A stretch of DNA of 8,694 nucleotides from CAYWTX01 sp964461295. Its GTDB lineage: Bacteria; Planctomycetota; Phycisphaerae; SM23-33. Under the pieces are notes generated by a model. It did no database searches, was not told the DNA's origin, and saw only the letters and a program-made list of their open reading frames with translations. Position 1 is the stretch's first letter. Each line of letters begins with the position of its first letter. Positions 5,901 to 8,694 of this stretch are shown piece after piece. Made by a program: the position numbers and the translations under genes. The stretch covers positions 1 through 8,694 of the forward strand of contig CAYWTX010000695.1 in NCBI GenBank assembly GCA_964461295.1, given 5' to 3'.

Positions 5901-8119
5901 TGGACAGGGGCGCCGTCCTCTGGCAGCGGCCCAAGCTGGACTGGCTCGGGCAGTTCGCCGTCATGGACCTGGGCGGCGGGCCCGGGGGCCAACTGGTGCT
6001 CTTGAGTTCCGCCGAGGTGCTCGACGCCGCCACCGGCGAGACGCTCATCGCCCGCTGCGCCCCGCTGATTCCCGACGCCGCCTGTGAGCCGGTCGTGGAC
6101 GGCCGAATCGCCTACTTCCATGCCGCCAGTTCCGCGGTGCGCTTCTGGCGCACCGACGGGGGCAAGGTGCGCTGCCGGCTGCTGTGGGACTCGCCGACCG
6201 ACATCCGCAGGCGGCAGCACGACACCAACCACGGCAACTTCAACGGGCCGGGCACGCCGGAATTCTTCTGCCAGGGCGCCTACCCGCCGACGCCGGTTCT
6301 CCACGACGGCCTGCTCTTCACGCACATGGCGGAACCCACCTCGATCAGCCACGGCCCGCAGAACAGCATGAGGCTCCAGATCTACGATGGCGCCACCGGC
6401 TGTGCGGTCGCGCAGCGGTACTGCCTCCAGATCAACGCCATGCGGCCGGTCACCAGCCCGGCGATCGCGGGCGGCATGGTCTTCTGTGCCGACGAGGGCG
6501 GCAACCGCCCCGGCAACTATCCGAACTTCCCGGAAGTCCCGGCCATCGCGGTCGTCACGGCCGAGGAGCAGCCGCGGCGCATCACGAGCGACCAGCCGGG
6601 ACTGCCCACGATCTCGCCGCCGGTGTTCGACGGCCGGCGCATGTACCTGGCCGGCGAGGACCAGGTGATCTGCATCGCCCGGCCGGATGAACTCGGCGAC
6701 AGGTTCAGCGAGCACGAGCTGGCGGCGCTGAGGGATTGTTTCCTGGCGCGGGAGATCGGCGTCAAGCCGGGCCCGCCCTCGGGAGCCGAGATCCCCCTGC
6801 TCGATCCGCCCGCCGGGCTGACCGTGGGCAAGGGCGTGCCCGTCGTGCCGCTGGAATCGGGCAAGACCCTCGGCCGGTGGCTGTTCGGCGGACCGTTCGC
6901 CGTCGATGAGAAGGCCGACGTGCTCAGCTCGGCGGGCGGCGCCGGCGCGGCCCGGCCGGAGGAGGGGCTCAAGGTCGCCTACACCACGGCCAAGGGGGCG
7001 CGGGGCGAGGAGACGTTCGCGCCGCTGAATCCGAAACATAACCTTGGCCGGGACTCGGCCGAGAAGTACCGCAACCCCCGATTGGATGGCGGGGTCGAGT
7101 TCGCGTCGGCGACAGGGCGGAAGTATCTGACCACCTGCTACCTGTATGCGGTGCTGGAGAACAAGCAGCCGGGCTACTATCGCGCGGACTACTCCACCAA
7201 GAAGATGAAGCGCATCGCCGTCTACCTGGCCGGCCGTCCCCTGGAGCCGGGCGGCATAGTGCAACTCCAGGCCGGGCGGTATCCCGTGATGGTGCACGCC
7301 GCGATCGGCGTCGTCCAGAGCCACGAACCGCTGGAGTGGTACTTCCAGTTCGTGGCCGTGACCGCCGCCGAGGCCATGCACGGGCCGCAGCCGCTGGTTC
7401 CGGCCCCGCTGGCGAAGTTGCCGGCCGGGCTGCGGACGCCGGTCGTGCCGCTGCTGTTTGCGGGCGTTCCGTCGCGGATGCTCGGCGCCTGGCCGCTGCC
7501 GGATCAGGCCCTGGCCGACCCCTACGCCGCGATGACGGGACAAGTCGGCCTGGTCGTCGTCGAAGGCGCGAAGATCGCCGTCGGCGGGAGAACCGCCGAG
7601 TTCCGCCCTGTCCCCGGCGAGGCCATCGTGGCTGAGAGAGGCCAGACGGACAGCCTGTCGTTCAACATGCCGGCGGGGGCGTGGCCGGGCAGCGGGTTCG
7701 CGCCGACGTTCGGACTGGCAGACAAGGTGCTGTTTGCCGATTTGGCGCCGGCTCGCGGGCTGTTGTTCGCCGTGCTGGCCAATCGCCGGTCCCTGACGGT
7801 GGAGTTGCACCCCTCGGCAAACGTTCGTTGCTGGCTGTCCGGCCTGGAAGTCAAACCCGCCAAACCCGTGCGGCTGGTCGCCGGCCTCTATCCGTTCCTA
7901 ATCGAGTACCGCCCGCAGACGGCCGAGAAAGCCCCGGCGCCGACCTTCCAGGAGATTGGCGACCCGGCCATCGAGTTGGAGCGGTGGTACGACCGGGTCC
8001 GGCGCAACGTGGCGATGCTTCGCGCCATCGCGGCCGGCGGTCCCGGCGGCGCGCCTGCCCAGGCGGCGATCGATGCCCTCGCCGCGGGCGACAAGACGAG
8101 TAATCGCCCCGCTCCGTAG
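2969..8119 (+). CDS. Giant exported protein: eight-blade PQQ-like beta-propeller with three jelly-roll-like modules
   Basis: This encodes 1716 residues. The signal peptide has Arg3, Arg7 and Lys8, a hydrophobic stretch at about 9-21, and likely cleavage after Ala27, so the protein should act outside the cytoplasmic membrane. Residues of about 30-530 match no family I know. A jelly-roll-like (PA14/galactose-binding-like) module spans about 538-750 (W539, LWVND at 678-682, AGENRL at 706-711). A PQQ-like (BamB-like) propeller spans about 790-1245. Its blade openings PVIVGKRLF, PLADGRQVW, AIIGQRLVV, GGQLVLLSS, PVVDGRIAYF, PVLHDGLLF, PAIAGGMVF and PVFDGRRMY start near 823, 905, 958, 1006, 1042, 1108, 1165 and 1219; CLDAMTGAELW is the classic blade motif. 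Two more jelly-roll-like modules follow at about 1300-1465 and 1505-1650. No enzymatic residues can be assigned; a binding or scaffold role in carbohydrate use is a guess. The oxidoreductase gene follows after 124 bases on the same strand. The architecture could also be read as a very long BamB-like protein. Confidence 0.85.
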   Translation: MVRNIVRKAVAVAVGWAFAATCGAAAAGPASQASAPELARAVGSLAAARDALAGLLERRVANDAAKAPAVDVVLDLTEALTSYANLQNRPMPGTAPQWRDIVGQSLSRIGKKEFAPGREDVQLSFQQRGGRWFGPHMGMLSSKFRQAYHPRSCDQLGLKATDAGVAGGFALTSVWGDRRYDMHFSGESTSCTIAEFRQWKDSEGGTFWADWWVGARERLRPWTQRFTIDAAQRRGWLLKAALLAPADALAGSAVPDLDFHVWIEDGRILRGYAIVPGKLPGRGPEVILSLGAWSVKDKAMEAEFVVGVGATKRICRLRAALPDAEAGRFTGAYHMVGEKGETDGVAAGTLYRAFAGAYTTDSVDGRWTKDVLAGVAPATPAKIELATPTATGLAQVVEVYEQVAALDWALREYPLPPADALRGVRLGLDDRYTYYPANLSFYRKATQRDVPPKAPAHMHQALADSLGAGSAGAAEYAAGLVRAAQAALADRQAEHRPAVGIPEASDPDFLPAGNARMMDRAADRGNLLPAAGEETEADWRLLGDWTCLGFIQRTSSFDAAPYMPEIAVSAALRPGGAPLEIGRPVRIPNADPGEHLWAWRANGDPVDGQVTIPRDCLLALKTKAVRGRWGGAKGTGIDGETLDYYYHNLVTWYATTTIRTEKARRVWLALTINWDGRLWVNDRLVWRPNREHTPGHVAVIPVDLKAGENRLTICCSRRPTEDGNNGNLGALTFKYGEKSFGTFAVWVAGSGRPRTAEAVAAALEKERAGDKERAAAQASRGIRGRRGDGTGRYPDAKPPVAWDIAKGINIRWKKSIPTDDAEPVIVGKRLFVTTYTGEVVCLDAMTGAELWRKKPEAKGDAPAAPYPPQAVTSTFAMSSLMWGPPAKPLAVKPHAALSRSCLTPLADGRQVWAHDPRGVVACFDHEGRQIWAQAVAAQVPRFTEGGYVATRVLPLTHPAIIGQRLVVAAGEGLAALDLDRGAVLWQRPKLDWLGQFAVMDLGGGPGGQLVLLSSAEVLDAATGETLIARCAPLIPDAACEPVVDGRIAYFHAASSAVRFWRTDGGKVRCRLLWDSPTDIRRRQHDTNHGNFNGPGTPEFFCQGAYPPTPVLHDGLLFTHMAEPTSISHGPQNSMRLQIYDGATGCAVAQRYCLQINAMRPVTSPAIAGGMVFCADEGGNRPGNYPNFPEVPAIAVVTAEEQPRRITSDQPGLPTISPPVFDGRRMYLAGEDQVICIARPDELGDRFSEHELAALRDCFLAREIGVKPGPPSGAEIPLLDPPAGLTVGKGVPVVPLESGKTLGRWLFGGPFAVDEKADVLSSAGGAGAARPEEGLKVAYTTAKGARGEETFAPLNPKHNLGRDSAEKYRNPRLDGGVEFASATGRKYLTTCYLYAVLENKQPGYYRADYSTKKMKRIAVYLAGRPLEPGGIVQLQAGRYPVMVHAAIGVVQSHEPLEWYFQFVAVTAAEAMHGPQPLVPAPLAKLPAGLRTPVVPLLFAGVPSRMLGAWPLPDQALADPYAAMTGQVGLVVVEGAKIAVGGRTAEFRPVPGEAIVAERGQTDSLSFNMPAGAWPGSGFAPTFGLADKVLFADLAPARGLLFAVLANRRSLTVELHPSANVRCWLSGLEVKPAKPVRLVAGLYPFLIEYRPQTAEKAPAPTFQEIGDPAIELERWYDRVRRNVAMLRAIAAGGPGGAPAQAAIDALAAGDKTSNRPAP

Positions 8120-8243
8120 CGCGCGGCCTTGACCTCCGCAATGATTCGGGCCATGCTCCGTCAGGTGGGATGGCGCCGCCTGCCGGCAGATGGGCCCGCG
8201 GGTTCCGAGAGTGCCTGGACGGCTCCAGTTGAGAGGAGTGCCC
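8120..8243 (+). other. Intergenic spacer between the secreted protein and the oxidoreductase
   Basis: This is 124 bases with no gene. It contains a perfect 10-bp palindrome CTGCCGGCAG (8180-8189) but no hairpin followed by a T-run, so no terminator is evident and read-through into the next gene is possible. TTGACC (8129-8134) with CATGCT 17 bases on is too weak to call a promoter. Confidence 0.35.
8232..8238 (+). promoter_or_regulatory. Ribosome binding site that sets the oxidoreductase start at 8244
   Basis: AGAGGAG ends five bases before the ATG at 8244. An in-frame ATG at 8190 lacks such a site, and its 18 extra residues (Pro/Arg/Val-rich) would push the twin-Arg leader inward, so 8244 is preferred. 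Confidence 0.7.
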
Positions 8244-8561
8244 ATGGCTTATTCAGTCACGCCCAGGCGGTTTCTCTCCCGTTGCGGTGCGGCCATCGCG
8301 GCGCCTTACGTGGTGTCCGGCAGCGTGCTGGGCGGAGACGGCAGCAAGGCGCCCAGCGAGCGGATCACCGGCGCCGTGATCGGCTGCGGCGCGCGTGCGG
8401 GCACCATACGCAGTGCGGCCGGCCAGTTGGTGGGCGTGTGCGATCCATGGAAGGACCGCCGCGAGCGTTGGGCCAGGGGCTTTAACCCCCCGCCCCCCTA
8501 CCCCCCCACCCCCTCCCGGCCGCCCGGTCCCGCCCCGCTAAGTCAAATTTCCTATCAGTAA
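8244..8561 (+). pseudogene. Gfo/Idh/MocA-type oxidoreductase, N-terminal remnant cut off by a C-rich repeat
   Basis: The reading begins MAYSVTPRRFLSRCGAAIAA, a Tat-like leader in which the first Arg of the usual S-R-R-x-F-L pattern is Pro, so export by Tat is likely but not certain. About 40 residues on, ITGAVIGCGARAG and LVGVCDPWKDRRE give the first beta-alpha-beta of a Rossmann NAD(P)-binding fold (G-x-G, then the acidic residue at the end of strand 2), as in Gfo/Idh/MocA sugar dehydrogenases with exported forms in planctomycetes. Normal members exceed 350 residues. Here homology ends near ARGF (base about 8482), and the frame runs through a poly-C tract as a Pro-rich tail to the TAA at 8559-8561, giving 105 residues without the rest of the cofactor domain or the substrate domain. 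Either the gene was truncated by a repeat insertion or rearrangement, or the assembly joined unrelated sequence here. No continuation was found in the last 130 bases. Confidence 0.68.
8486..8517 (-). repeat. C-rich tract; strong G-quadruplex motif on the minus strand
   Basis: Five C-runs of 6, 6, 7, 5 and 3 bases are separated by one or two bases (G, TA, A, T). On the minus strand this is a textbook four-or-more G-run quadruplex motif with minimal loops; the plus strand could form an i-motif. It begins exactly where oxidoreductase homology ends. A shorter G-rich tract (two runs of six G) is at 2417-2429. Confidence 0.7.
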
Positions 8562-8588
8562 ATTCCTATCAGTAAGTTTCCTATCCGT
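8545..8588 (+). repeat. Three tandem copies of a 14-15-base AT-rich repeat
   Basis: The units are AAATTTCCTATCAGT (8545-8559), AAATTCCTATCAGT (8560-8573) and AAGTTTCCTATCCGT (8574-8588), back to back, followed by a partial ATCAG. A near-identical single unit lies at 2577-2591. The AT-rich units contrast sharply with the C-rich tract just before. I do not recognise the repeat family. The stop codon of the truncated oxidoreductase frame falls at the junction of units 1 and 2. Confidence 0.72.
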
Positions 8589-8694
8589 ATCAGGTCCTGC
8601 GATGGAAAGCGGCGAGCCGGACCGATCCCGACGTACATTGGAATGCCGGGCCCCGTGTCTGGACCCCTCCCGGGCGCCGGATGCGATTCCTGAG

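Noticed and set aside
4606..6087. A 493-codon plus-strand frame inside the large gene
   Set aside because: It overlaps the propeller-coding region in another frame, is Arg/Gly-rich and lacks any recognisable motif; a shadow of the real gene.
3713..7810. A 1365-codon open frame antisense to the large secreted-protein gene
   Set aside because: Its product is almost entirely Arg, His, Gly, Pro and Gln with no domain or signal. Such antisense frames are a by-product of strong GC bias at third positions of the real gene. The sense protein has clear domain motifs throughout.
8129..8157. TTGACC-N17-CATGCT considered as a promoter for the oxidoreductase
   Set aside because: The -10 hexamer matches only three of six consensus bases and starts with C; not distinguishable from chance.
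8545..8588. Tandem repeat considered as a CRISPR array
   Set aside because: Units are 14-15 bases and directly adjacent with no spacers, and no cas gene is in the window.

Overview
The window reads as a piece of a high-GC genome, most plausibly from an uncultured planctomycete-like bacterium (Planctomycetota, perhaps Phycisphaerae). This is an inference. It rests on the very large exported protein that combines a PQQ-like beta-propeller with jelly-roll modules, and on the start of a Gfo/Idh/MocA-type oxidoreductase with a Tat-like leader. Both types are abundant in that phylum. No rRNA, tRNA or CRISPR array was seen.

Region by region. (1) Bases 1-768 hold the 3' end of a polymorphic-toxin gene, probably of the Ntox28 class, overlapped by four bases by a cognate CdiI-like immunity gene. 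This stretch is clearly poorer in GC than the rest: spot counts of two 60-base lines give 50-55%, against about 73% in a line of the large gene. That fits horizontal acquisition. (2) Bases about 818-2492 hold a dead insertion sequence on the minus strand. Its DDE transposase is split between two frames at about 1751-1760, where a segment including the likely first catalytic Asp is missing. A perfect 10-bp inverted repeat lies outside the coding region and may mark the ends. (3) Bases 2493-2968 are non-coding, GC-rich and full of small inverted repeats, and lead into a good ribosome binding site. (4) Bases 2969-8119 encode one 1716-residue secreted protein: signal peptide, an N-terminal region I do not recognise, a jelly-roll-like module, an eight-blade PQQ-like propeller, then two more jelly-roll-like modules. 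(5) At 8244 a Gfo/Idh/MocA-type oxidoreductase gene begins. After about 80 codons it runs into a C-rich tract and a short tandem repeat, and stops at 8561. It is broken there, either in the genome or in the assembly.

How the parts relate. The toxin and immunity genes form one competition module. The insertion sequence separates it from an apparently native secreted-protein locus. The large exported protein and the oxidoreductase lie in the same direction with a 124-base gap and could be co-transcribed, possibly in extracellular carbohydrate use, but nothing in the sequence fixes a substrate. A 15-base motif (AAATTTCCTATCAGT and variants) occurs once just upstream of the large gene and three times in tandem just after the oxidoreductase breakpoint. 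This links the two edges of that locus and may be part of an undescribed dispersed repeat.
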